Source of the DNA: Inquilinus sp. KBS0705 | GTDB lineage: Bacteria > Bacteroidota > Bacteroidia > Sphingobacteriales > Sphingobacteriaceae | Length of the DNA: 64,000 nucleotides | Assembly: GCA_005938025.2 (NCBI GenBank) | Contig: VCCI02000002.1 | Span: 558,001 to 622,000, forward strand | Direction: 5' to 3' | Shown here: in pieces, positions 8,692 through 18,421 of the stretch | Layout: each line of letters begins with the position of its first letter | Position numbering within the stretch: the stretch's first letter is position 1 | Notes under the pieces: generated by a model | Databases searched by the model: none | What the model was told of the DNA's origin: nothing | The model's input: the letters and a program-made list of their open reading frames with translations, nothing else | Position numbers and translations under genes: made by a program

Positions 8692-10824
8692 TTATTGCCT
8701 TATACTGGCAGTTTTGCTATCTAAAGTGATATAGTCTGTTAAAATTTGCCCTGCTTCCCGCTTTAAAAAGTCAAGGTCTTCATTTTTTGGTTTCTTCTCG
8801 CCTTTTTTCAAAGGTTTTAAGCCTAAGGCAACCCTGCGCTGGTTATCGCGTTCAAAGGCTTTCGCTTCGTCGCTGTCGCGTTGTTTTTTTAATTCCTGCT
8901 CGTTTAGGGTGATGCTTTTTTCTGCTTCTCGTTTTTTCATTTCGGCAATATCATCCAGCAGGTATTTGTAGCTATCGCTGCTGCTCATGCGCTGATCGTG
9001 CAGTTTTTTAAGCTGAGGTAAAACGGAAGTAAAGTCGCCGGTTTTTTGATACTCGCTTTTGGCTATCATATCAAAAGGCATAGCCGATGGCTCGGTGTCT
9101 TCGCCATATTTATCCAAAGGAATTACCGATGGGAAATCGATATCAGGTATTACCCCTTTATGCTGGGTAGAGCTACCACTTATGCGGTAAAACTTGGCAA
9201 TGGTTAAGTTAAGCTGGCCAAATTTGTTTTGGCTGCCGGTTGCTACGGTTTTTTGTTTACCGGCCAATTGCGCCAACTTATCGCGTAAGGATTGATCGAT
9301 CACCCTATCCAGGTCGATAGCGTTTTGTACCGATCCTTTACCATAGGTTTGTGTGCCTAATATTAGTCCACGGCCATAATCTTGTATTGCGCCTGAGAAA
9401 ATTTCTGATGCTGATGCGCTAAAGCGGTCAACCAATACGGCCATTGGGCCACTGTAGGCAATTGCGGGGTCTTCGTCCTGGTTTACATCAACCTGGTCGC
9501 GCGAGTCGCGAACCTGCACAACCGGGCCGGTTTTAATGAACAGACCGGTAAGCTCAATAGCTTCCATTAAGGAACCGCCGCCATTTTCGCGAAGGTCTAT
9601 TACTACACCGTCAACGTTTTCGCGTTTTAGGGTATCTAATATCAATTTCACATCGCGGGTGGTGCTTTTATAGTTAGGGTTACCCGCCTTGTAATCGTTA
9701 AAATCAAGGTAAAACGCCGGGATAGAAATTACGCCTATCTTAACTGTTTTACCATTGTTGTTGTAGGTACGTATTTCTTTTTGAGCAGATATATCTTTCA
9801 ATATGATCTTCTCGCGTACCATTTCAACCACTTTTGGTTTGGCATTGGCCGCATTACCTTTTGGTAGTATTTGCAAACGTACGGTAGTACCTTTTGTACC
9901 GCGTATAAGCGATATGGCGTTATCTACCCGCCAACCTACAATATCCTGAAACTCGCCGGTTTTGCCTTGTGCAACACCAATAATCCTGTCTTCGATGCTT
10001 ATTTGCTTGCTTTTATCAGCAGGGCCGCCGGCTACAATGCTTTTTATGGTTACATACTCGTTCTCGCTTAACAGCGATGCGCCAATACCCTCAACAGAGC
10101 GCGACATATCAATATTAAAGTTAGCCGCGTTTGTTGGGTTAAAGTAATTGGTGTGCGGATCTACCGCTTCGGTAAAGGCATCCATAAACGCCTGAAAAAC
10201 GTCCTGATTAGATAACTTATTTGATTGCGACAGCACATTGCTGTAACGTTTTCTTAAAGTTTCTTTATTAGCAGCAGCATCTTTACCTGTAAGTTTAAGG
10301 TTAAGTAAGTCGTATTTAACACGTTGCGACCAAAGCTTGTGCGCGTCCTCAACAGATGACGCCCATGGCTGGTCATCACGGTCATAAGTAAAGGTCTCGT
10401 TCTTCGAAAAATCAAAATTGTTATTTAATTGAGCCAAAGAGTAATCAACATACTCTTTATACCTTTTTTGGAAAACATTAAACATGTAAAAAATATCGTT
10501 AAGGTTGCCGGTTTTTATATCGTCGTCCAAAACGGTTTTGTACTGCTCAAAATCTTTTATATCCGATGCTAAAAGGTAGTTACGGTTCTCGTCCAGCTTT
10601 TTAATGTAGCGGTCAAAAATCACGGTTGAAAGCGAATCGTTCAGCTGAACCTTTTTATAGTTGTATTGGGCTATAAGGCCGGCCACTTTTATACAAACAA
10701 CGCTTTGCTGCGCATCGGGTTGTAAATCGCCCGGGTCAAGTCTGCGAGCTACGGGTTTTGATGGCGCTGCGTTGCAAGCCACTGCGGCGGCTAAAACCAA
10801 CATTAAATATAATTTCTTAAACAT
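8692..10824 (-). CDS. Carboxy-terminal (tail-specific) processing protease, S41A, lipoprotein
   Basis: A Prc/Tsp-type serine protease of about 710 residues. I take the internal ATG at 10824 because the protein then starts MFKKLYLMLVLAAAVAC, a lipoprotein signal ending in a lipobox cysteine; the frame also has an upstream ATG at 10866. A PDZ domain lies near residues 235-325 (SVEGIGASL to VRLQILPKG). The S41 core includes VVIDLRENGGGS, DRFSASASE with the catalytic serine near 470, and TYGKGSVQ with the general-base lysine near 490. A C-terminal helical, Lys/Glu-rich region (DUF3340-like) completes it. It degrades or processes periplasmic proteins tagged at their C-termini and is transcribed alone. 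Confidence 0.9.
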   Translation of the reverse strand: MFKKLYLMLVLAAAVACNAAPSKPVARRLDPGDLQPDAQQSVVCIKVAGLIAQYNYKKVQLNDSLSTVIFDRYIKKLDENRNYLLASDIKDFEQYKTVLDDDIKTGNLNDIFYMFNVFQKRYKEYVDYSLAQLNNNFDFSKNETFTYDRDDQPWASSVEDAHKLWSQRVKYDLLNLKLTGKDAAANKETLRKRYSNVLSQSNKLSNQDVFQAFMDAFTEAVDPHTNYFNPTNAANFNIDMSRSVEGIGASLLSENEYVTIKSIVAGGPADKSKQISIEDRIIGVAQGKTGEFQDIVGWRVDNAISLIRGTKGTTVRLQILPKGNAANAKPKVVEMVREKIILKDISAQKEIRTYNNNGKTVKIGVISIPAFYLDFNDYKAGNPNYKSTTRDVKLILDTLKRENVDGVVIDLRENGGGSLMEAIELTGLFIKTGPVVQVRDSRDQVDVNQDEDPAIAYSGPMAVLVDRFSASASEIFSGAIQDYGRGLILGTQTYGKGSVQNAIDLDRVIDQSLRDKLAQLAGKQKTVATGSQNKFGQLNLTIAKFYRISGSSTQHKGVIPDIDFPSVIPLDKYGEDTEPSAMPFDMIAKSEYQKTGDFTSVLPQLKKLHDQRMSSSDSYKYLLDDIAEMKKREAEKSITLNEQELKKQRDSDEAKAFERDNQRRVALGLKPLKKGEKKPKNEDLDFLKREAGQILTDYITLDSKTASIRQ

Positions 10825-10894
10825 ATCTTTTGTGCTATTTAAATCGGGTTTTGTATGAAACATCAATACTTGTGCCTGTTTTAATTCTGGTTAT

Positions 10895-10925
10895 AAAAAA
10901 AGAGACAGCCACAAAGCCGTCCCGC
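10895..10925 (-). terminator. Probable terminator after the TPR-like protein gene
   Basis: On the minus strand, GACGGC and GCTGTC around a TTTGTG loop form a short stem with one G-U pair, followed by CTC and T7. It is about 90 bp past the stop at 11016 and just upstream of the protease start. Confidence 0.55.
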
Positions 10926-11015
10926 TAATTTATTGAATAACAATATTACAATAATGTTTGGTTTGTTTTATTATAGGAGCTGCATTTTACGCAAATGTTA
11001 CAAAAAGATATCAGC

Positions 11016-11639
11016 CTATTTTGATTTGCCCGTAGCATCAACAGCTTCGGCGTATCGCAACTCAGATTTTGGCAGCCATACCTTATTGCTTTGCACAAAT
11101 TTTACCCTTTCATCAATACGCCTAACATCGTCAGCACGGCCGGTTGTAAGGGCCAGTTGGCGGGCCTCGGCAAGATCCTGTTTGGCCTGTACCAGGTCGC
11201 CCAAGTCGGCTTTAACCATTGCAAGGCTTACCAGGCTGTTAATGGTGTGCTGATGATCCATCTGCTGTTTTGATAGCTGGATGCTCTGTAAATAATACCA
11301 CTTAGCTTCAGATAAACGGTTTGCCTGCACATATATTTTAGCAAGTTCGCTAAAATCGTAACTGGCCATGGCATACTCGCGGTAACGCATATTATGCTGT
11401 GCCGATCGCATGGTCATTCGTTCGCCAAGTTCGAGCATATAAGGGCTGGGAGGGAGTTTTATAGCAACAATAAAACGACGTTCAAGAGGCTTTAAAGACT
11501 TGATCATCTTTTTAACGGTATTGTCTTTTACCTGTGCAATTAAGGGGTAGCGTTTATGGCTCTTAAAGTCGCCGCGCCACCATTGGGCGGATGCCGATAA
11601 GCTGATAGTACAAAGGAGAACTAAAATTATATATCGCAT
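11016..11639 (-). CDS. Secreted TPR-like repeat protein, function unknown
   Basis: The protein has 207 residues with a clear signal peptide (residues 1-18, ending SASA-Q). Residues about 80-185 are helical with TPR spacing: YDFSELAKIYVQANRLSEAKWYYLQSIQL and INSLVSLAMVKADLGDLVQAKQDLAEARQLA each look like one tetratricopeptide unit. No catalytic motif is seen. It probably acts as a periplasmic or surface scaffold. It is monocistronic between the protease and the cyanophycin-degradation genes, with about 80 bp on its upstream side. Confidence 0.7.
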   Translation of the reverse strand: MRYIILVLLCTISLSASAQWWRGDFKSHKRYPLIAQVKDNTVKKMIKSLKPLERRFIVAIKLPPSPYMLELGERMTMRSAQHNMRYREYAMASYDFSELAKIYVQANRLSEAKWYYLQSIQLSKQQMDHQHTINSLVSLAMVKADLGDLVQAKQDLAEARQLALTTGRADDVRRIDERVKFVQSNKVWLPKSELRYAEAVDATGKSK

Positions 11640-11721
11640 TTAATTTTTTTCGCCGGGGTATAGTTAAATTAACTGGTATGCAAATATAAAATATATTTGA
11701 ATGATATACAAAGGATTAAAA

Positions 11722-12564
11722 TTATTCAAAAACCTCAATTTCGCCATCGTGCAAAGCCCAAACCATGTAGGGGTGGGTATCGGCATGGTAAATATCGCCG
11801 GTGTTGGTAATGCCAATTATGCCGGCAAAGCCGTCGTATGGTTTCATCTCGTCTAAGGTTTTTGCTGTGGCTACAGATAGCGGCATACCATCAGTTACCC
11901 GCGTAACAATTTTTGTAGCTACAGATCCGCTTACAATATCTTCGCCTACGCCCGTGCACGATATGCCGGCATATGAATTGGCATAATTGCCCGCGGTAGT
12001 AGCCGAATCGCTCACACGGCCCGGCATTTCAAAGCCTTTGCCACCGGTTGATGTAGCCGCAGCTATATCGCCATATATATCAAGGGCTACGCAGCCAACG
12101 GTACCTAAACGTATAGAGTCGCTTAGCTTTTTTTCGTACTCCTTACGGCGCTGTGGTATTTCGGGGTTATAGTAGGCAACGCCATTATTGGCGGCAAAAG
12201 TATTGGCGCCGCGTCCGCTTAACACGCGGTCTTCGTAGTCCATCAGTTTTTCGGCAATGCAAATGGGGTTCTTTACATCTTCGATATTGATAACCCCCGA
12301 AAATTTTTGTGTTTTACCGTCCATTAACGATGCGCTTAGCCTTATTTTGCCATCGCTTTGTATCTGCGACCCGGTGCCGGCGTTAAACAGCTCGCAGTCC
12401 TCTAAAAGGCAGGTAGTATATACCACGGTTTGCAGGGCGGTATGGCTCTCTAAATATTTGTGGCCTAACTGCACAATCTCGCGCAGGGCATCCTGCTTAG
12501 CCTTTTTTACTTCCTGGTTTGTTAACGATTCGCTAAAAAACCCACCGTGTATGATCAGCTTCAT
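11722..12564 (-). CDS. Isoaspartyl peptidase / L-asparaginase, Ntn-hydrolase
   Basis: A 280-residue threonine-type N-terminal nucleophile hydrolase (peptidase T2). Autocleavage is expected in GTVGCVALD, exposing Thr155; the STGG and GRVSDSATTAGNYA segments that follow form the substrate pocket. IHGG at the start is also typical. The enzyme hydrolyses beta-Asp dipeptides; here the expected substrate is beta-Asp-Arg released from cyanophycin. Its start codon directly follows the stop of the cyanophycinase gene, so the two degradation steps are coupled. No signal peptide is present, indicating cytoplasmic action on stored polymer. Confidence 0.93.
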   Translation of the reverse strand: MKLIIHGGFFSESLTNQEVKKAKQDALREIVQLGHKYLESHTALQTVVYTTCLLEDCELFNAGTGSQIQSDGKIRLSASLMDGKTQKFSGVINIEDVKNPICIAEKLMDYEDRVLSGRGANTFAANNGVAYYNPEIPQRRKEYEKKLSDSIRLGTVGCVALDIYGDIAAATSTGGKGFEMPGRVSDSATTAGNYANSYAGISCTGVGEDIVSGSVATKIVTRVTDGMPLSVATAKTLDEMKPYDGFAGIIGITNTGDIYHADTHPYMVWALHDGEIEVFE

Positions 12565-13488
12565 TTATTGTAATAAATCATTGTCCTGCGGGGCGCTAAC
12601 AAAAACACCCTCCTCAACCTTTGCAACCTTTTTAATGATCATGCGGTGCTGCAACAAGTCGTATTTATCAAATATCGACATCACATGCACCTTTAAGTTC
12701 TCAATAGAAACAGGGTCGCCTATCTCTACGTCATAAACGTTAGTTTCTACAATATTCTTGCCATCAACCAGCATTATTAATCCGGAGCCTATTGCTTCCA
12801 TCATATTGCCTTCGGTTATCAACAGGCCGGCATCTTCGCCAAGGCCTATGCCCAGTATGCCCGGGTTAGTAGCTACAGCATAAAGTAAACGGCCTATGCG
12901 GCCCCGCTGCACAAAGTGCGTATCAACAATAACCGAATCTATAAAGCCAAGGCCGGCGGTTATTTGCACTTCGCCTTTTATAAGGGCTTCGTTGCTTTGC
13001 CCGCGGTATATCATGTGGGTTGATGCAGCTGCAGCGCCGGCAGATGTGCCCGCTATCACAAAATTCTCGTTATTATAACGGCTTTTTAGTATCTGCAAAA
13101 ATTGGGTGCCTCCAAAAATGGCGGTTAGGCGTAATTGGTCGCCACCGCTAAACATTACTACATCGGCCTTGCTTATGCGCTCTAAATACTCGGGGTTTGC
13201 AGCATCCTCGCGGCTTTTTATGTGCAGCACGTTAATATGTGTAACATTTAATTGGTTAAATGCCTTTATATATTCGTTGCCAACCAGCTCGGGTATTTGC
13301 GATGCCGTGGTAATTACTTCAACAACAGATCCTTCGTGTTTGTCCGACTCGGTGATGATGCGTTTTAATATCCCTTTTTCAAAAAACTTGATATAATTGG
13401 GCTGCCTAATATGTTCAAGTACGCTCACATTGCTGCCCATATCCACAGCACCTCCAATTATAACCAGCTTTCCTTTCGGCACATCCAT
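12565..13488 (-). CDS. cphB: Cyanophycinase (S51 peptidase)
   Basis: A 307-residue class-I-glutaminase-like serine peptidase. The nucleophile elbow is AGTSAGAA with catalytic Ser149; FSGGDQLRL near residue 113 and DTHFVQRGRIGRL near 190 are further family signatures. It cleaves cyanophycin, the multi-L-arginyl-poly-L-aspartate storage polymer, to beta-Asp-Arg dipeptides. It has no signal peptide, so it acts inside the cell. It is followed directly by the dipeptidase gene and is divergent from cyanophycin synthetase across a 152-bp AT-rich spacer, completing synthesis and breakdown at one locus. Confidence 0.93.
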   Translation of the reverse strand: MDVPKGKLVIIGGAVDMGSNVSVLEHIRQPNYIKFFEKGILKRIITESDKHEGSVVEVITTASQIPELVGNEYIKAFNQLNVTHINVLHIKSREDAANPEYLERISKADVVMFSGGDQLRLTAIFGGTQFLQILKSRYNNENFVIAGTSAGAAAASTHMIYRGQSNEALIKGEVQITAGLGFIDSVIVDTHFVQRGRIGRLLYAVATNPGILGIGLGEDAGLLITEGNMMEAIGSGLIMLVDGKNIVETNVYDVEIGDPVSIENLKVHVMSIFDKYDLLQHRMIIKKVAKVEEGVFVSAPQDNDLLQ

Positions 13489-13640
13489 AATCTTACTATC
13501 AGTTATTACAAATTAAAATAAAATTCATTAAAAACTAATGTATTAATTAATAAAAATGCATTTATTGCTGAAAAGATTTTAAAACATTCATAAGTTTTTT
13601 AGCTTTAAAATTATTAATCCATCATTTTTAGAAAGCATCT
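13489..13640. promoter_or_regulatory. AT-rich divergent control region between cphB and cphA
   Basis: This 152-bp spacer must contain promoters for both directions. TAGCTTTA at 13600-13607 resembles a -7 box for the synthetase (one mismatch to TAnnTTTG) but no -33 box at proper spacing is evident. No clear operator palindrome was seen. Confidence 0.35.
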
Positions 13641-16268
13641 ATGAAAATTGAAAATATACAGGTATTACGTGGCCCAAACATTTGGAGTGTTAGCCGTAAA
13701 AAGCTGATACAAATGCGCCTTAACCTGGAGGAAATGGAAGAGCGCCCATCCAATACGATAGATGGCTTTTACGAGCGCATGAAAGCCCTTATACCCAGTT
13801 TGCATTCGCATCGCTGCTCGCCTGGCGTGCCGGGCGGCTTTTTTGAGCGCGTTATTGCAGGCACATGGATGGGGCATGTAATTGAACACGTTGCTTTAGA
13901 GATACAAACCCTTGCCGGTATGGATACCGGTTTTGGTCGCACCCGCGAAACTAAAACCCCGGGTGTATACAATGTGGTATTTGCTTACCTCGAAGAAAAG
14001 GTTGGCGTTTTTGCTGCCGAATCGGCTGTGCGCATTGTACAGGCGCTTATAGATGGTGAAGATTACGACCTGGAGAAAGATATACAGCAAATGCGTGAGA
14101 TACGCGAAAATACCCGACTTGGCCCAAGTACCGGCGCTATTGTGGAAGAAGCCATAGCGCGTAAAATTCCATGGATACGGTTAAACAATCAATCGTTGGT
14201 GCAGTTGGGTTATGGCAAAAACCAGGTACGTTTCCGTGCCACCATGACCGAAAAGACCAGCAGCATTGCCGTTGATATTGCCAGTAATAAAGATGAGACC
14301 AAACGTTTGCTACAGGAACAGGCTATCCCGGTTGCCAAGGGCATGACCATTAGCAGCACCGAGCAGGTGGTAGAAGCCATTAAACGTATTGGCTTCCCGC
14401 TGGTGTTTAAACCGCTTGATGGTAACCACGGCCGTGGCATAAGCATTAACATACAAACCATTGAGGATGCTATTGCAGCCTACGAGTTTGCCGCACGCAT
14501 ATCGCGCCGTGTTATTGTAGAGCGGTTTGTAACCGGGTTTGATTTTAGGGTTTTAGTTATTGATAACAAAATGGTAGCCGCCGCCCTGCGCGACCCTGCC
14601 CATGTTAAAGGCGATGGAGAACTAACCATACAACAGCTTATAGATAAAGAAAACACCGACCCACGCCGCGGCTACGGGCACGAAAACGTACTAACCTTAA
14701 TTGATGTTGACCGCGATACGCTTGATCTGCTGGAAAAGAAAGGCTATACCTTAGATACCGTACCTGCGAAAGGTGAAAAAGTGTTTGTGAAATCGACAGC
14801 TAATTTAAGTACGGGCGGTACATCTGTTGATGTTACCGACCATGTGCACCCGCAAAACATTTTTATTTGCGAGCGTATATCTAAGATTATAGGCTTAGAT
14901 ATATGCGGTATAGATATTATGGCCGAAAACCTTACCGAACCGCTTACCGAAAACGGAGGCGTAATATTAGAGGTGAACGCTGCACCCGGCTTTAGGATGC
15001 ACATTGCACCAAGCGAAGGCTTGGCACGTAACGTGGCAGGGCATGTAATTGATATGCTTTATCCGGCTGGTAAATCGGCACGGATACCTATTATTGCTAT
15101 TACCGGTACCAACGGTAAAACTACCACCACGCGTCTGATAGCCCACATCGTAAAAAATAATGGGCACCGTGTAGGCTTCACCACTTCTGATGGTATTTAC
15201 GTGCAAAACAACATGATGATGAAGGGCGATACCACTGGCCCTGTAAGCAGCGAGTTTATTTTAAAAGACCCTACCGTTGATTTTGCCGTGTTGGAAACCG
15301 CGCGTGGTGGTATACTGCGCTCGGGCCTGGGTTTTAGCTCGTGTGATATTGGCGTAATAACCAATATACAGGAGGACCACCTGGGGTTATCAGACATACA
15401 TACCCTTGACGACCTGGCCCGTGTAAAAGGTGTGGTTATAGATTCTGTAAAAAAAGACGGATGGGCAGTTTTAAATGCCGATAACAAGTACTGTGTTGAA
15501 ATTGGTAAAAAAGCCGATTGTAACGTAGCCTACTTTAGCCGAACAGAAAACAACCCTATTATTAAAGCGCACTGCAAAAAAGGTGGCATAGCGGCTATTT
15601 GCGAAAACGGCTATATCACCATACAAAAAGGCGACTGGAAGATACGGGTACAGCGTACCATTTTAATTCCGTTAACTTTTGGCGGTACGGTGCCGTTTAT
15701 GATAGAGAACGTTTTGGCAGCAGCACTGGCTACTTTTTTACACGGATTTAAAACCGAGGATATTAAAATGTCGCTGGAAACCTTTATACCATCGGCGGCG
15801 CAAACACCTGGGCGGATGAACATTTTTGAGTTCAAAGATTTCCGCTTTATGATAGATTTTGCGCACAACCCTGATGGCTTTAACGGTATCAAATCGTTCC
15901 TGAGCCATATCGATTCGCCGCTTAAAATAGGGATCATAGCCGGTACCGGCGACAGGCGCGACGATGATATACGCGAGATAGGTAAGATATCGGCAGAGAT
16001 GTTCGATTACATCATCCTTCGCCAGGAAAAACATCTGCGCGGCCGCACCGAAGAAAACATACTGGAATTATTGATACAGGGGATCAAGTCGGTTGATCAT
16101 AGCAAATCGTTCGAGATAGTACCCAAAGAAATAGATGCCATTAAACACGCCATGAGCCTTGCCAAGCCGGGTACATTTATTGTTGCCCTAAGCGATGTGG
16201 TGGATAATGCCATCGAAACGGTACAAAACTACCAGGAACAAGAACGGAACGGTTTGTTTAACGTGTAG
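13641..16268 (+). CDS. cphA: Cyanophycin synthetase
   Basis: This 875-residue enzyme elongates cyanophycin by alternate ATP-dependent addition of Asp to the backbone and Arg to the side chain. Domains in order: an N-terminal domain (1-160), an ATP-grasp domain (about 210-480, with FKPLDGNHGRGI and ILEVNAAPGFRMH), and a Mur-ligase-like domain with its P-loop GTNGKTTTT near residue 488, followed by LETARGGILRSG, NIQEDHLG and a C-terminal lobe containing DFAHNPDGF. The length matches CphA1 enzymes. Its position opposite cyanophycinase and isoaspartyl peptidase confirms the role. Base composition and codon use look like the neighbours, so there is no sign of recent transfer. Confidence 0.95.
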   Translation: MKIENIQVLRGPNIWSVSRKKLIQMRLNLEEMEERPSNTIDGFYERMKALIPSLHSHRCSPGVPGGFFERVIAGTWMGHVIEHVALEIQTLAGMDTGFGRTRETKTPGVYNVVFAYLEEKVGVFAAESAVRIVQALIDGEDYDLEKDIQQMREIRENTRLGPSTGAIVEEAIARKIPWIRLNNQSLVQLGYGKNQVRFRATMTEKTSSIAVDIASNKDETKRLLQEQAIPVAKGMTISSTEQVVEAIKRIGFPLVFKPLDGNHGRGISINIQTIEDAIAAYEFAARISRRVIVERFVTGFDFRVLVIDNKMVAAALRDPAHVKGDGELTIQQLIDKENTDPRRGYGHENVLTLIDVDRDTLDLLEKKGYTLDTVPAKGEKVFVKSTANLSTGGTSVDVTDHVHPQNIFICERISKIIGLDICGIDIMAENLTEPLTENGGVILEVNAAPGFRMHIAPSEGLARNVAGHVIDMLYPAGKSARIPIIAITGTNGKTTTTRLIAHIVKNNGHRVGFTTSDGIYVQNNMMMKGDTTGPVSSEFILKDPTVDFAVLETARGGILRSGLGFSSCDIGVITNIQEDHLGLSDIHTLDDLARVKGVVIDSVKKDGWAVLNADNKYCVEIGKKADCNVAYFSRTENNPIIKAHCKKGGIAAICENGYITIQKGDWKIRVQRTILIPLTFGGTVPFMIENVLAAALATFLHGFKTEDIKMSLETFIPSAAQTPGRMNIFEFKDFRFMIDFAHNPDGFNGIKSFLSHIDSPLKIGIIAGTGDRRDDDIREIGKISAEMFDYIILRQEKHLRGRTEENILELLIQGIKSVDHSKSFEIVPKEIDAIKHAMSLAKPGTFIVALSDVVDNAIETVQNYQEQERNGLFNV

Positions 16269-16270
16269 TA

Positions 16271-16349
16271 CCTCACCCTGCCCTCTCCAAAGGAGAGGGT
16301 TTGATGAACTGGTTTTAAGTCCTCTCCTTTGGAGAGGATTTAGGTGAGG
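16271..16349. repeat. Inverted-repeat element (MITE/REP-like) overlapping a gene end
   Basis: CCTCACC at 16271-16277 is matched by GGTGAGG at 16343-16349, and each arm holds its own palindrome built on CCTCTCCAAAGGAGAGG (left 16282-16298, right 16321-16337). The result is two nested hairpins in a 79-bp unit. It could terminate transcription from both converging genes. The right arm encodes the last residues of the glycosylase gene. Confidence 0.75.
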
Positions 16350-16959
16350 CTAAATAATAATGCCAAAGCATCATGCTCGCCACAGTTCTGTATGGCTGCC
16401 ATTGTTGCGCTATTAATATCAAGTCTTCTTTGGGCGTTTCCTTTGGCAGGCCTTTTAGCTTTTTTATGGCGTTTACAATAGCCAGATCGCCAATGGGTAA
16501 CACATCGGTGTGTTGTAACACAAACATCAGGTAAACATCTACCGTCCAATTACCTATGCCTTTTAAGGCGCATAATTGGCTGCGAATGTCTTCATCTTCC
16601 ATTTGCTCAAATGCGGCAAGATTAATTTGTCCGCTTAATATAGCCTCAGCCAAAAATTTGATGTACGACGATTTTTGCCGACTGCAGTAACATTCACGCA
16701 TTTCGGCATCTGTTAATAATAAAACCCTTGCAGGCGTTATCTCGCAAACCCGCTCGCGCAGTTTATTTAAAGCAGATAATGCCGATGCCAACGATACCTG
16801 CTGCTCCAGTATAATATGTACCAGTGTTTCAAACGTATTAGGCCTGGTCCACATAGGCGGATAGCCGTAGGTATTAATGATGTTGGCAAGGTCGGCATCC
16901 AGTAAGGCCAATTCGTCGCAAATGGAATGATAGGTGGCGTGTGTAAACTGTTGGGGCAT
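16315..16959 (-). CDS. DNA-3-methyladenine glycosylase II-like (HhH-GPD) protein
   Basis: A 214-residue base-excision glycosylase. LKGIGNWTVDVYLMFVLQ (about residues 134-151) is the helix-hairpin-helix, followed by LPIGDLAIVNAI whose Asp is the expected catalytic residue. The N-terminal extension seen in E. coli AlkA is lacking, as in the shorter bacterial homologues. Such enzymes remove alkylated purines from DNA. The last 12 residues are encoded by an inverted-repeat element, so the original stop was probably lost or replaced. It is divergent from rarA, another DNA-maintenance gene. Confidence 0.87.
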   Translation of the reverse strand: MPQQFTHATYHSICDELALLDADLANIINTYGYPPMWTRPNTFETLVHIILEQQVSLASALSALNKLRERVCEITPARVLLLTDAEMRECYCSRQKSSYIKFLAEAILSGQINLAAFEQMEDEDIRSQLCALKGIGNWTVDVYLMFVLQHTDVLPIGDLAIVNAIKKLKGLPKETPKEDLILIAQQWQPYRTVASMMLWHYYLASPKSSPKERT

Positions 16960-17024
16960 ATAATTGTTAATTTAAAATTACTAATTTTTTTAGGATATAG
17001 CATTTCTATTTCTGATTTTTACAT

Positions 17025-18308
17025 ATGATGAATAACCTGCCGCCATTAGCCGAACGTATGCGCCCAAAGTCGTTAGATGATTATGTGGGGCAAAAGCATT
17101 TGGTGGGGCCGGGCGCAGTTTTGCGTAAAGCCATTGAAAGCGGCACGTTGCCGTCTATGCTGTTTTGGGGGCCGCCGGGGGTGGGTAAAACCACGCTGGC
17201 TTATATCATATCCCAATCGCTTTATCGCCCGTTCTTTTCGCTAAGCGCCATAAATTCGGGCGTTAAAGATGTACGCGAGGTAATAGAAAAAGCTTCGCTT
17301 TTAAAAGAGCAGGGCGAAGTATTGCCCATATTGTTTATTGACGAGATACACCGCTTCTCCAAATCGCAGCAGGATTCGCTTTTAGGGGCTGTAGAGCGGG
17401 GCATTGTTACGCTGATTGGCGCTACTACCGAAAACCCCTCCTTCGAGGTAATATCGGCTTTGCTATCGCGCTGCCAGGTTTATATTTTAAAACCTTTGGA
17501 AGAGCAGGATCTGTTGGATCTGTTAGAAAAGGCTAAGAAGGATGATGTTGTACTCAAGCAAAAAAACATCACCATTAAAGAGCACGAAGCATTGTTGCGC
17601 CTAAGCGGCGGCGATGCCCGTAAACTGCTGAATATTTTTGAGTTGCTGGTGAATGCCTTTGACAGTAAAAAAATAGTGCTTACTAATGATATAGTGCTGG
17701 AGCATGTACAACAAAACATGGCCCTTTATGATAAAACCGGAGAGCAGCATTACGATATTATTTCGGCCTTTATCAAATCTATGCGCGGCAGCGACCCCAA
17801 CGGTGCTGTGTATTGGCTGGCCCGTATGATAGTAGGCGGCGAAGACCCGCTGTTTATTGCACGGCGCATGCTGATACTCGCATCGGAGGATATCGGTAAT
17901 GCCAATCCCAATGCCCTTTTATTGGCTCAGGCTTGCTTCGAGGCGGTGAATAAGATAGGGATGCCCGAATCACAGTTGATATTATCGCAAACGGTTATTT
18001 ACCTGGCTACATCGCCTAAAAGTAATTCGGCTACCACGGCTATAGGTGCAGCCATTGCTTTGGTGCGAGAAACCGGCGACCTGCCCGTACCCCTGCACCT
18101 GCGCAATGCCCCAACCAAACTGATGAAAAACATAGGCTATGGTAAAGATTACAAATATGCCCATAGCTACGAAGGCAACTTTGCCGACCTTGATTTTTTA
18201 CCAGAGGCCATAAAGGGCACCAAAATTTACAACCCCGGTAACAATGCCCGCGAAAACGAATCAAAAGAAAAGTTAAAGAAGCTTTGGGGCGACCGCTACA
18301 AATATTAA
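17025..18308 (+). CDS. rarA: Replication-associated recombination protein A (RarA/MgsA), AAA+ ATPase
   Basis: A 427-residue clamp-loader-like AAA+ ATPase. Walker A GPPGVGKTT is at residues 49-57 and Walker B LFIDEIHRF near 104-112. Sensor-1 region GATTENPSFEV and the C-terminal tetramerisation segment (GSDPNGAVYWLARM through AIGAAIALVRETGDLPVPLHLRNAPT) are characteristic. RarA acts at stalled replication forks. A second ATG follows the first directly, so the start could be one codon later. It stands alone between the glycosylase and an ABC exporter. Confidence 0.95.
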   Translation: MMNNLPPLAERMRPKSLDDYVGQKHLVGPGAVLRKAIESGTLPSMLFWGPPGVGKTTLAYIISQSLYRPFFSLSAINSGVKDVREVIEKASLLKEQGEVLPILFIDEIHRFSKSQQDSLLGAVERGIVTLIGATTENPSFEVISALLSRCQVYILKPLEEQDLLDLLEKAKKDDVVLKQKNITIKEHEALLRLSGGDARKLLNIFELLVNAFDSKKIVLTNDIVLEHVQQNMALYDKTGEQHYDIISAFIKSMRGSDPNGAVYWLARMIVGGEDPLFIARRMLILASEDIGNANPNALLLAQACFEAVNKIGMPESQLILSQTVIYLATSPKSNSATTAIGAAIALVRETGDLPVPLHLRNAPTKLMKNIGYGKDYKYAHSYEGNFADLDFLPEAIKGTKIYNPGNNARENESKEKLKKLWGDRYKY

Positions 18309-18421
18309 CCGTTAAGATAAATATTAACTATTACTTGCCCGGTTGCTTTAAAAAGTCTATTTTCCGTACCGGAAACACGGTATTGTAAAATCGCTGAATC
18401 TTTTTTTAGAAACATAATTAT

